Of a stretch of 64,000 nucleotides of DNA, positions 24,990-34,811 are shown piece after piece (positions within the stretch are counted from its first letter, which is position 1; each line of letters starts with the position of its first letter). This DNA comes from Costus lasius. Lineage: Eukaryota; Streptophyta; Magnoliopsida; Zingiberales; Costaceae. A program made the translations under genes and the position numbers. The notes below the pieces were generated by a model. The model was not told the DNA's origin and searched no databases. It saw nothing but the letters and a program-made list of their open reading frames with translations. The stretch lies in assembly GCA_027563935.2 (NCBI GenBank), contig CM050450.1, forward strand, positions 11,701,957-11,765,956, in the 5' to 3' direction.

Positions 24990-26555
24990 TCAACGCCAGC
25001 TGGCGAGCCACCGCTCTTGCTCAGCACAGTTAGCCTCGTAGCACTCTTTCCAGTTCTGTTCCCTCTTGCGTTCGAGTTTCTCATAGTTTGCACGTTGCAT
25101 TGCGTTGTCTTCCGCTTCTATCTCCTCCCAAGACTTCGGTGGGGTTTTTTCCTCCACTACCTGCTTAAATATCTTTTTCTCCTGCGGAGGTCTCGCATCT
25201 TCGGAGCTCGTCTTCTGCTTGACGTTGTCCTTGTCGACTGCGTCGTTCGGTTCTACTTCTGTGGGGGTCGGTGATGATTTTTCTGCGATCACTGAGGCAA
25301 TGCGCACAACTCCTATGCGGGCCTCTACTGGTTCCTCGTCATGCACCACCGCCGGTTTCTCAGCTAGCTCCCGATGCACAATCGCTGCAATTGCGTTCAC
25401 CCTCTGTCGGTCTGGACAGTCGCGTATCCGGTGCAGTCCCTTGCACAAGAAGCAGGCAATCGGTCTCAGTTGACCCTGCCCTCTCTCTGCAGGTCGAGTA
25501 TGTTCCTGCCATGCTGGTTGTCCTCCGTTCCGTCGGGGAGAGAGCCTCTCTCTCTCTGGCGCTCTAGGTCTGGGTGGAGAAGGTCGTTTTGGAGGCGACC
25601 TCTGTGCTCTCTGAAAAGTCATCCCTGAAGTCCTCTGGTCCACAAGAGACTCCGCTATAGCTGCAGCCGTCCTCCAGTCTTGCGGCGCATGTTGTCGGAC
25701 CTCCGCTGCCACCCAGGGTTGGAGATTCCGGAGGAAGAAGTACCTCCTATCTCCCTCCGCCATCTCAGGTAGCTCCAACATCAGCGCGGAGAACGCCCTG
25801 ACATACTCCTGGATCATCCCTGTGTGCTTTAGCCGATCCACCGCCTCTCGCGCTTGGTCCACCGAGTTTCCGGGAAGGAACTGTTGTCACAATTCCTCTC
25901 GGAACACCTCCTATGTCCAACTAGCCGCCTCTGATGTCGAATCAACTTTAGTTCTCCACCAGAGTTTTGCATCATCTGAGAGATATGTTGTGCACACCTT
26001 GACCTTCTCCTGATCTGAAACATGGTTAGCCTCAAAATATTGCTGCATATCCCAAAGGAAGTTACCCAATACTTTTGCAGATCTGGCTCCTTTGAACATT
26101 GCAGGCTCTGGGATGCGAACCTTCCCGTTGCCGTTGGGAGCCCCATACTCCGCCCTGGTTGCTGTAGGGGCACCCCCTTGTGCCTGTGCCAATGCCATGC
26201 GCGTCACCGCAAGATCTGCCAATATATGTTGTTGCGCTGCCATGGAGTTGGTTAACTGTGCCGTCAAGGTTGCTACCTGACCTTGCAACGCAGTCACTTG
26301 CTGGGTTTGTGCCGTCAAGGCCGCTACCTGTCCTTGCAAGGTTGCCACCTGCTGTTGTAGCACTGCCATCCCTTCAAAATTTTGCTGGGCTTCAGCCATT
26401 CCAGCCAAGGTTTGTTGAAGGGCAGTAATTTGCAACCTTTGCTCCTCTACCGTGCGATGGATGTCCTCCACCTGAGGAACTACCGCATCTCTGCTGTTCC
26501 CCGTCAAACCGAGCACCTGTTCGATCCAGGCAATGCGGTCTCCTTGATTCACCAT
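24990..26555 (-). pseudogene. Retrotransposon gag-like frame broken by two in-frame stops
   Basis: The frame opens at 26555 (MVNQGDRIAWIEQ), runs through a Gln/Ala-rich helical stretch with repeated QVATLQGQVAALTAQ-like heptads, then a capsid-like segment (YFEANHVSDQEKVKVCTTYL). It meets a TAG at 25911-25913 and then a TGA near 25893. It resumes in the same frame from about 25890 to 24990, including LRNLQPWVAAEVRQHAP, and then a zinc knuckle CFLCKGLHRIRDC. The knuckle spacing is C-x2-C-x3-H-x4-C, one residue shorter than the usual C-x2-C-x4-H-x4-C. The tail is Glu/Lys-rich. Gag forms the virus-like particle that packages element RNA. The two stops should block a full-length product from this copy. 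Confidence 0.85.
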
Positions 26556-26570
26556 ACTGCTGGATTACTT

Positions 26571-26585
26571 TAGCCTCTGATACTT
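26571..26585 (-). promoter_or_regulatory. Primer-binding site of the gag-only element
   Basis: Directly after the 5' LTR on the minus strand, AAGTATCAGAGGC resembles the complement of the 3' end of initiator-Met tRNA (TGGTATCAGAGC), with the core GTATCAGAG matching. Confidence 0.7.
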
Positions 26586-26587
26586 GT

Positions 26588-27808
26588 TGTCACGCCCCGG
26601 TCGGATCGGTCTAGAATTGGCGCTTATCCGCTTCCTAGAGCCGTCCGGCGGAACACCGGAACGTGAACTCGCTAGGGTTTTCGGACCGAATCTCGTCCCC
26701 AATTCGAAACCCTAACTTCCCCGAATAATCTTTTCCCCCAAATTACAATTCACACGGAAAGAATGGGAAAACCCTAATCTTAGATTAGAAATCCGGAAAA
26801 CCCTAAATCAAATTACCTCACTTCTCCCTCTGATTTTGACCGAAGTCAAAATCACATTCACTGTGCCAAATCTGTCGCCGCTGCTCGATTTTCGTTCGCT
26901 GATGTCAGGATGACATCAGTGTCCAAATTTCCTTCGCCGCTCGCCGATTCACCTCCTCAGTGACGTCACGTTTAATTTCGAATTCGCCGATCGGATTTGT
27001 TTTTGCTGCGATTTTGACCGCGTCAAAATCGCTTCGCCGCTGCTGTCTCGAAACGAGCGCTAAACGCGGCTCGTCTTCTTCGTCACGCGAACGCGCCGCG
27101 CTCGCGTTCGCAGTCACCGCCGGGGAAGAGAAGTGCGTCGATTGTGCCTCGGCTCCGCCTTCTCGTCTCCGATCGGATCTACGTTGCCGGAGGCAGTCGT
27201 CGCCTCCGGAGACCAAGAGCAAGGGGAAGACGAAGAGATGAAGGAAAGCTGCGCTCTATTCCCAAAAGCTTACAGAAATCGATCGTCTCCTACCTCCCGT
27301 TGACAACCCCCTGGCTGTCGCCGGTGCCTGCTTCCCCTCCCTCGCCGACGATCCACTGATCGTTGATTACAATCACTCAAAACTCTCTCAACTCGCAGCG
27401 CTCACCAGTGAAGTAGATGCTACTCCTCCCAGCTCTCGATCGCGTCTCACCGAAGGTGGATACCCGATCGCCCTTCTGCTCCTCTTAAAGAGAGGAAGTC
27501 GCCTCTGCTTCGTGCCGCCTCCAGGCTCCCACTTTTACCGAGTCACCCGCGTTGTTTACTGCAGGCGAAGCCGCGCCCTGCTGAAGTCCTCGCGTCTGTC
27601 CGCTTCTTTCGTTCCCAGCCTGGTCGCGCGCGTTGCCGCATCTTCCACAGGCTTCGTCCGTGTCCGAGTTCAGCGCCCACGTCCGTAAGTTGCACGCGAA
27701 CCCCAAATCTCAGTCAAAATCAAATGTTGACCGGGCTTCTCTTTGTGAGCTTGGGCTTGGGTCAGGCCCAATAGGCTTTGGGCTGAACCGGCCGAACCGG
27801 GCCTGACA
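26588..27808 (-). repeat. LTR (5' LTR of the gag-only element)
   Basis: 1221 bp partner of 23713-24934 with the same TGTCACGCC...CTGACA ends. It adjoins the primer-binding site, so it is the 5' LTR and its transcription would run right to left. Confidence 0.93.
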
Positions 27809-27813
27809 CTATG

Positions 27814-29883
27814 TGTTGCTACAATTAAGAGTAACTAGGAGGATTTACGTGACATTGTTCATATGCGCAGAACTATTAGTACAATTAAATAAATGAATAA
27901 AGAAAGAGAAGCTATAATGAAATGTACATTGTTTGAAATAATGTTTTTTTCTAATCGATGAAAGTACAATTAAATAAATGAATAAAGAAAAAAAAAACTA
28001 TATTAAGCAAATCAAGATGAATTATAAGAACACATCATTACAAAAAGTAAGTAATTTTACCATTTTAAAAATTCTAAATTATGAAAGAAAATTGTAACCC
28101 TAGACTCAACAAACCAACACAAAATCTTTAAAATTATCTTATCTTTATAACATAGTAATATAAGAAGAACATAATTAAATCATTATGAGATTGCAAACAA
28201 ATAATATTGAATACGATTATAAGAAAAATATAAAATATTCAAATTTGCAAACTTTAACTAAAAATAATTAATTATGCCATGTGAAATTACTAATATGGGT
28301 AAGAATATAACCATAGTTGGACAAAATGATATACTAACTAGGATGCACTTGTTTTAATCATTTTTATGACGGAGCAATAAATTAATTATAGTTTATGACC
28401 CAACGAAGAATATAAAAAATGAGATTCAAAACATTGATAAATAAAAATTAAATATATTCTAATTAAGAAATAAAATTTAAAACAATATAAATATAAATAA
28501 TGAGGATCAAGAAGCAAATGATATTGAATTGGATAAATATGCTCTTAAGAGAGATGGTTGAGTTGATCCCTTATTAGTCCATCTTATTTGGATAGTTACT
28601 CCAAATACACTCTAGCTATAGAACAAAATTATTAGTAAAAGAAACTATTAGTAAAAGGATTAATCAATATTTGGATTATCTAATGAAAGTCTAAATATTT
28701 TTTTTATAGAGCTAGAGCCTTCATCTTGCCGTATAAGATATTTTGTGTTGATTGGATAATGTTGTATAATTCCAGAGGATAGTAGAATCTATGAGGATAG
28801 TGTTGGATTCTGAGTCAGATGGCTGGTCTGTTTAGGCCACTTATTCAGTCTTTTTGTAGGCCCCACTGTCGACACCAATGACAACATTTCTTCCTGCTCC
28901 AAACTTCACATAGAATTCATGTGAATATTGAATGCTAGTTTTCTTATTAAAAGTATTACCATCATCAATCGGATATACATACAAGAAGGTTGGGGATGGC
29001 AAAATTTTTTCTTAATTTAACCTAATTTTAGGTCGGATTTGGAAAAAACTCGACTCATATAAGGTAGGGTGAGTTAGGTAGAATCGGAGTATAAAACCCA
29101 CACTGAACTCAACATTGACCCTTTCTCGATGTATATTTTATTATTTATTTATTATACTTTAATTATAATTTTTATTTTTTAAATTTTTAAATATTTTATT
29201 TTTTAAATTTTAAAAATAGGTAAGCATTAGGTTAGGCATCCTCATTTTAAACTCACCAAGTTAAATGTTGAATTTGAGAGCAACTTACTCAAGAGAGATG
29301 GCCAGATTTGAAATGGTAAAATTTATCCTTGGCCAGATATTATTTTAGACTTACCGTGGATAAAATGTAAAATAATAATATTTAAAAGTGTTGATTGTGT
29401 ATTTAGACCATGAGTAATAAAATTTATAAATTTTTTTACTAATAAATTTTATTATATTTTAATAGGACTATTAAATTTATAAAAAAAATAAAAGTAGATA
29501 AATTACGTCACGCTCGGTCACCGGAAGTGGTCACAAATCCCGCCCACCGTTTCCTACGTGTCCCCGCCAAAACCCCGACATCGCTTGGTCGCGAGTTTTG
29601 ACGCGACTTCGGTTCCTTCATCTCCGTCCACGTTTCGACTGTCCGGTTCTAGTGTCTTAGACCTTATTGCGCTTCTTCTCCCTTCTCTCCCACGCAAGCG
29701 AGCAAGCAACCAACCGATTTAACTTTTAAGCGAGCAACGATCCGGGGCGGCTTCTTTTTGACTTCTCTCTCTTTCTAGGGTTCTCCTCAGTGATTAGCGG
29801 GGGAGGGGGGAAAGCATTGGGATTTAGGGAGGGCGGATTGTTAGGTTTTTCGGTGACCTTGGATCATTGGCGCGGGTGGTTCC
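27814..29883. promoter_or_regulatory. AT-rich intergenic region and AIRP2-like promoter/5' UTR
   Basis: 27814 to about 29500 is AT-rich and featureless apart from low-complexity runs. From about 29500 the composition changes to GC-richer sequence with CT-rich stretches, the likely promoter and 5' UTR of the RING-finger gene starting at 29884. An ACGTG-containing element is listed separately. Confidence 0.5.
29555..29562 (+). promoter_or_regulatory. ABRE-like ACGTGTC element upstream of the AIRP2-like gene
   Basis: TACGTGTC about 325 bp before the start codon matches the ABA-responsive element core ACGTG. A related ACGTCA lies near 29506. Single copies, so functional weight is modest; the downstream gene family is ABA-linked. 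Confidence 0.4.
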
Positions 29884-32800
29884 ATGAGGAAATCCTTCAA
29901 GGACTCGCTGAAGGCGCTTGAAGCTGACATCCAGCACGCGAACACTTTGTAAGTGCCGCTGCTGCTTTTCTTTTTTTACTTTTTTTTTTCTGGTTATGAT
30001 TTGTTAGGTTGCGCTTGTGATCAATTCGTTTTTCAGTTTAAAGAGTGGTGTTTAGGCTTCTTTGTGACTCGTTTTCGCTTTTGAGAGTCTTGTTTAAGAA
30101 GGCTTGTGTTGGCGTGCGCAATTTCCCGTTAATTGATTTTTTTTTTTTCATTATGTCTCGTGTGGATGATTTGGCTACAAAGGCGTTTATTTTGTGATTG
30201 GGTACATTGTAGCATAATCTCGGATTTTATGAAGCTTCAGTCTTCGACAATAGAAGAATTTAAACGGATTAGCGCTACTTTTTTTTTATTGTCTTAAATC
30301 ACTCCTTTGATGCCAAAATTAGAGTTTTGGTGTATTATTTTGAAGGGATTTTTTTTTTCTATGTCCCTTTTGTTTGTAATCGAAAATGGGGCCTTCTTCT
30401 GACGCATATGGAATTATTTCTTTTGTTTTTTTTTGTTACGTTGGCACAAAGCGCACTAAATGCTATTGGGGATCGAAATCCTAACCTATGTTACCAACCT
30501 TGATGCACCGATCATCCCAGCAAGAGGACAACTGCATCTTCTTTCTGTCTCAAGGAAGTCGGTGCCAGAGTTAGTTTTTTACATATGGGACTCTGCGGGT
30601 TCATTTCTCGTATATAGCATAAGCATTTATTTTAAGGAAAAATTCAGCGCGCTTTTGTGATCGTTATATTTTTTAAACTCGTGTTTGCGTCAGAGCATCA
30701 AGTTTTGCCTAAATGTGATTAGAAGAGCGATTTTTTATTTAGTAGAAGATTAGAGGCTAGCAATGTTTGAACGATTTGTTGCAATCATGCTATATATTTT
30801 ATCTATTTTTGTCTCTGCTTCCAGTGTCATAATCAGAATCAGTTTTTAGTAGTATGAAGCTTTATATTAAGAAAATCACCGGTGCATTCTAGTTTTTCTT
30901 GTTTATGGTTTCTATTGATGCGCTGTCTTGCAGGGCTTCTGATTTTCCCACAGAATATGATGGGGCATGCCTTCAAATGCGAATGTCATATAGTGCATCA
31001 GCCCAATTGTTCCTTTTTCTTGTGCAGTGGACCGATTGCAGCCTTGCTGGGGCTCTTGGACTCATTCGGATAATGATGTATAAGGTCCCTTTTTGCCCTG
31101 CATCCTGTTGGAAAAGTTGGAATATTGCTATGAACTTTCATGTTATTATATTCATATTAGGTAGCATAATTAATTTCATTAACTAATCCTTGTATTCAGG
31201 TTCATGCTGATGGATCAACAACCATGTCAGCTCATGAAAGAAAAGCTACAATCAAAGAATTCTACAGTAGGTCTAGTACTCTGGATTTTGAGAATCACTA
31301 ATCTGTTGCCACTGATTGACTTATTGTTCTCTTCCTCTCGCTACCCATTTGCAGCTGTAATTTTTCCTTCTTTGCTCCAACTGCAAAAAGGCCTCACTGA
31401 TGTGGAAGACAAAAGGCAAAAGGTAGTATGTATGGAAAAATATAGACGAAGAGATGATGATGAAATTAGTCATTTCTCAGAAATAGATTTTGAACGAGAA
31501 GAAGAATGTGGGATATGCATGGAGATGAACAGCAAAATTGTTTTGCCTGATTGCAGCCATTCTATGTGCATGAAATGCTACAAGGATTGGTAAAATCCTT
31601 TTCCTTCTAGGAAAAAGAAGCTGTTTGTTTATAGTCTATTCGGTAGGTTCTATTCTTCACCAAGTTTGATTTGACTGCTTAACTTGAGCGTGTGAAACAA
31701 TTCAACTCTGAAGACTTTATATTGATTTAGCATGTGAAGGAACCATTTAGATCTCAAAGCAAAAAAAGAAAAAAAAGAAAAAAAAAAGAATAAATGATGT
31801 CACCTGCTAATATGATAACTGTATAAATCGTAATTTCATTTCTTGGAAAAAAAAAGTAGAAGGGTTTTGAATTTTTCTGCTGAAGCAGGCTATGATTGCT
31901 AAGACTAGAGAATAATCATGTGCAGAAGAGCGCTTTACTAGTATCCTAATTGTGTTATAGATGCAAATTTGACTTAATTTGTTCATAATACTAATCAAGA
32001 GAATTATATAAGATTCATTTTCCTTTGCAATTATGGTGTTCTGAGAAGTTCAACTTTGTTTCTTGTATGAATTGTTCTTCATTTTCAACATAGGCAGATG
32101 GGAAGGAAAATCTAGGATATTTTGTAAATTACTGCAATCTCTGTTTTGCAACTAGTGGAACCAAAGAGAAGGTCTAGTGAGAATTTTATCGATTGTGATC
32201 ATCGTCACTTTGATTTGAAGCCTGCTTTATCAATCAGCCTGTACATTTCAAGTATATAAACAAGTTTAATGATTTTTTCCTGTTATTGTTGAAAATAAAA
32301 TTGTTATTTAACACCTAGGTTGTTGGCAGAGGAGAATCTGTCAACAGATGAAACTATTTGATTAAAATTCATATAAGCAGACTAAGTAGATGTGCTAAGA
32401 CAACTGTTGGAAGAGTTATCTTAACAAAATTTGATTTCCCTGCAAGGAACATCCCTACTTTTTCTCTCGTATGATGAAAATTTTCACTTTTATGTAAGAC
32501 CTGATGCACAAGCAGGTTGAAACTTGGTTAAACCTGAGGAAAATGTAGTATTGAATATTTTCCCTCTTCCCAAAGACATGACAGAGGAGCGTTTCTCTTG
32601 GCAAACTTATAGTTATTCAAAGAATCACCTGAGCTTGCAACCTAGGATATTAACCTAGCTAACTGTGACATTTGTTCCACTACGTGTTGAATTCTTTACC
32701 AATGAAAACATAATCATTTTGCACTACTCATATTCATTTGGACACAGACCTACTTCACATTTTATTTCCAATTTGCAAGGCTTCTTATATCCAAATTCCT

Positions 32801-33081
32801 GCTTAGTTGTATCTTCCTGATGGTGTGCTTTTTGTGTCTGGCACATATAAATTTAATAAAGCCAATGCAGGAACTCGAGATCGCAGTCGTGCCCCTTCTG
32901 CCGCCAGAGCCTCAAAAGAGTAGATTCTGGAGAACTATGGATACTCATTGATAACAGAGATGTAGTTGACATGGCTTTGGTGACTCGGGAAAATATTGAG
33001 CGCTTAATCATGTACATAAAAAAATTGCCCCTAGCTGTTCCAAATGCTGTACTCGATATTTATGATTCTCATCTAAGGTGA
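29884..33081 (+). CDS. AIRP2: RING-type E3 ubiquitin ligase, AIRP2-like
   Basis: Five exons (29884-29948, 30934-31084, 31200-31266, 31355-31589, 32871-33081) encode 242 residues, the same length as Arabidopsis AIRP2 as I recall it. The protein starts MRKSFKDSLKALEADIQHAN. It contains QLFLFLVQWTDC in exon 2, FPSLLQLQKGLTDVEDK in exon 4, and a C3HC4 RING with C146, C149, C161, H163, C166, C169, C180 and C183. The last RING cysteine pair lies in exon 5 (QSCPFCRQSLKRV). The tail ends AVLDIYDSHLR. AIRP2 is a cytosolic ubiquitin ligase that promotes abscisic-acid and drought responses by directing target proteins to the proteasome. All splice phases agree. Exon 3 adds Thr at the exon 3/4 junction (EFY-T-VIFPSLL), where I recall Ala. 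Confidence 0.94.
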
Positions 33082-33985
33082 CACATTTGATTAGTTTCTC
33101 TAGGAAGTTGCTTACTGCCCAATTAGTTTGATTTATTTAATGCTTTGGAGATTATTCCAAATTGTGTCTCGAAGCTGCTGATACTTTTTAAGCGGCGCGT
33201 TAACTTCAGAAGTTGTATTGGATGTATCCGAAGGGCAATTCTGCACTCTGTAAATATCTGTACAGTTTTGTGAGTGTCAAACTATGTATCAGTTCAATGC
33301 CAAGATGTAGAAATGTGTTCGGTGCCAATGCCTTTGCCTAAGCAATTTGTAGTGAATATATTCTGTTAATCTGATGATTGCAGTTTGCATTTGGAACAAT
33401 TATGAGGCCACGACAGTATTGAGCAATTTCTCAAATCAGAGTCATTTAAATAATCCCATAATCTTAGGAAGCATTTAATCGGATGCTGTATACTGTGTAC
33501 TGTATAATATATTTTACAAGTATTTATGAAAATAAATTTTAATTGCTCGCTGTTACTTTTTGTGAGCCTCACACATAATTAAGAATTCAAATATGATTCT
33601 TGTCTAACTTTTGATCAATCGAAAACTGAATTTTACTACATTTAGATATAATATTTGGGAGAACAAATATTTTTATTTTGAGCACGATACTTGCATGGAA
33701 ATAGAACAAAGACTTTATATCCTATCTCAAAAGGATAAGAAGGACAATGAATTTTTTTTAAAAAAGGATATATATTTTTAATTTGCAAGTTTACCAAAAT
33801 AATAAAAATTAATAGAAAATAAGCTATAGGTAATTAAATAAATCATTTTTTAAAAAAATGTTTTATAATTGTAGATGTCGTTTTTTTGATATTTTCTGAA
33901 AAAGTTTCGAAGCTGTTTTCGTTTTGTAGAAGTTTGTTTCATAATTTTATTTTAATTATAAAAAATAATTTATAAAAAAATCATC
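33082..33985. other. 3' flank of the AIRP2-like gene and AT-rich spacer
   Basis: Probable 3' UTR to about 33360, followed by AT-rich spacer up to the first tRNA. No coding potential seen. Confidence 0.4.
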
Positions 33986-34059
33986 GGTCTCATAGCTCAG
34001 TTGGTTAGAGTGTTGGTCTTATGAGCTGAAGGTCGTAGGTTCGAGCCCTGCCAAGACCA
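33986..34059 (+). tRNA. tRNA-Ile(UAU)-like, probably decaying copy
   Basis: A 74-nt cloverleaf can be drawn with D-arm GCTC/GAGT, anticodon loop CTTATGA (anticodon TAT), T-arm GTAGG/CCTGC and discriminator A. Two of seven acceptor-stem pairs are mismatched (positions 6 and 7 against 67 and 66). Compared with the tRNA at 34128 it differs at nine positions, all C-to-T or G-to-A. The internal promoter boxes (TAGCTCAGTTGG, GGTTCGAGCC) are intact and a TTTT follows directly, so transcription is possible, but a functional tRNA is doubtful. Confidence 0.65.
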
Positions 34060-34127
34060 ATTTTGTGAAATTTTCTTGTGCTACTAAATAAAAGTCGAAT
34101 AAAAAGTACGAATAAACTATTTTAATT

Positions 34128-34201
34128 GGTCCCGTAGCTCAGTTGGTTAGAGCGTTGGTCTTATGAGCCGAAGGTCGCGGGTTCGAGCCCCGCCGGGACC
34201 A
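34128..34201 (+). tRNA. tRNA-Ile(UAU)
   Basis: 74 nt with a fully paired acceptor stem (GGTCCCG/CGGGACC), D-arm GCTC/GAGC, anticodon stem TTGGT/GCCGA around loop CTTATGA (anticodon TAT, reading AUA), 5-nt variable loop, T-arm GCGGG/CCCGC and discriminator A. A-box and B-box promoter sequences are present. No intron. The isotype is read from the anticodon alone; a tRNA-scanning covariance model would settle it. A run of four T lies about 60 nt downstream. Confidence 0.8.
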
Positions 34202-34401
34202 GGTTGGAATAAATTTAATAACAAGAAACTATGTGGAAATTAATCAGCAACTTATATGTTTTCCATTTAGTATTTTTATATGCCTTTTATTTTAATAAAA
34301 AAATAAATATTTGGAAATGGAGAAACCAAGAAATGGCGCACCGCAGGAGGGTTTAAGGAAGCCCGCCCCTTCTGGACCGCAGTCGAAACCATCCCCTAAC
34401 C

Positions 34402-34704
34402 ATGCAGCTCTTCCGCAAGGCCTTCGGCGGCGGCGCTCCCTTTCGCTTCTGCGAACGGTTGACTGGCCCCCATCTCGCCGCGCCGAGTGCTAGGGTTCTT
34501 TTCTCGACGGAGGGCTTACCAGTGTTGCCTGAGGGGTGGCACGACAACCTCTGGAACCGCTTGGTCGCCGTTGGGGATCCCAGGCGCTCCGTCGTACCCC
34601 TCCTCGATCGCTGGTTCGCTGAAGGCAATCGCGTCAAGAAGCGCAACCTCGCAGGAATGGTCAAGAAAATGCGCTCTTTCCACAGATACGCCCACGCCCT
34701 CCAG
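34402..34704 (+). pseudogene. Orphan first exon of a mitochondrial pentatricopeptide-repeat gene
   Basis: From the ATG at 34402 a 101-codon exon encodes a basic, Arg-rich N-terminus like a mitochondrial targeting peptide (MQLFRKAFGG). It continues into NLWNRLVAVGDPRRSVVPLL and KKRNLAGMVKKMRSFHRYAHALQ, the pre-repeat region of P-type PPR proteins. It ends at a donor (CAG|GTTCGC). The expected continuation beginning ISEWM and the PPR repeats is absent: 108 nt further on a retrotransposon LTR starts, and no PPR coding sequence is visible in the following 13 kb of transposon DNA or beyond. Either the gene was truncated by insertion and deletion, or its remaining exons have been displaced outside the window. 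Confidence 0.75.
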
Positions 34705-34811
34705 GTTCGCCTCTCCCCTTTTCTCTTCCTTCCTTGTTTTTGAAAAGTTTGCTTCTTTTTTTTAGTTCAAGTGTTTGATAGCTCTATAGCTCCAACATTC
34801 TGTTCGCCCTA

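Larger units (their letters stand above)
23713..27808 (-). mobile_element. Complete non-autonomous gag-only LTR retrotransposon (TR-GAG type)
   Basis: Two direct repeats of about 1.22 kb (23713-24934 and 26588-27808) begin TGTCACGCCCCGG and end GGGCCTGACA, so both have TG...CA ends. The 4096-bp element is flanked by the perfect 5-bp duplication CTATG (23708-23712, 27809-27813). The 1653-bp interior holds only a minus-strand gag-like frame. A primer-binding site resembling the initiator-Met tRNA complement (GTATCAGAG) abuts the right LTR. A purine tract (aggtgggggagaat on the minus strand) abuts the left LTR. Element orientation is therefore minus. No protease, reverse transcriptase, RNase H or integrase is present, so mobilisation would need enzymes in trans. 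The LTRs differ by a few per cent by eye, mostly transitions. Confidence 0.93.

Noticed and set aside
23720..26720. aaaccctaa words taken as telomere-like repeats
   Set aside because: Single occurrences within LTRs, not tandem telomeric arrays.
24031..27706. Duplicated 60-105 codon frames within 23713-24934 and 26588-27808
   Set aside because: They lie within the LTRs, in both strands and similar in both copies; explained by the LTR pair and not by genes.
34311..34493. Plus-strand frame just upstream of the PPR exon
   Set aside because: Overlaps the PPR exon in another frame and has the character of 5' UTR translation.
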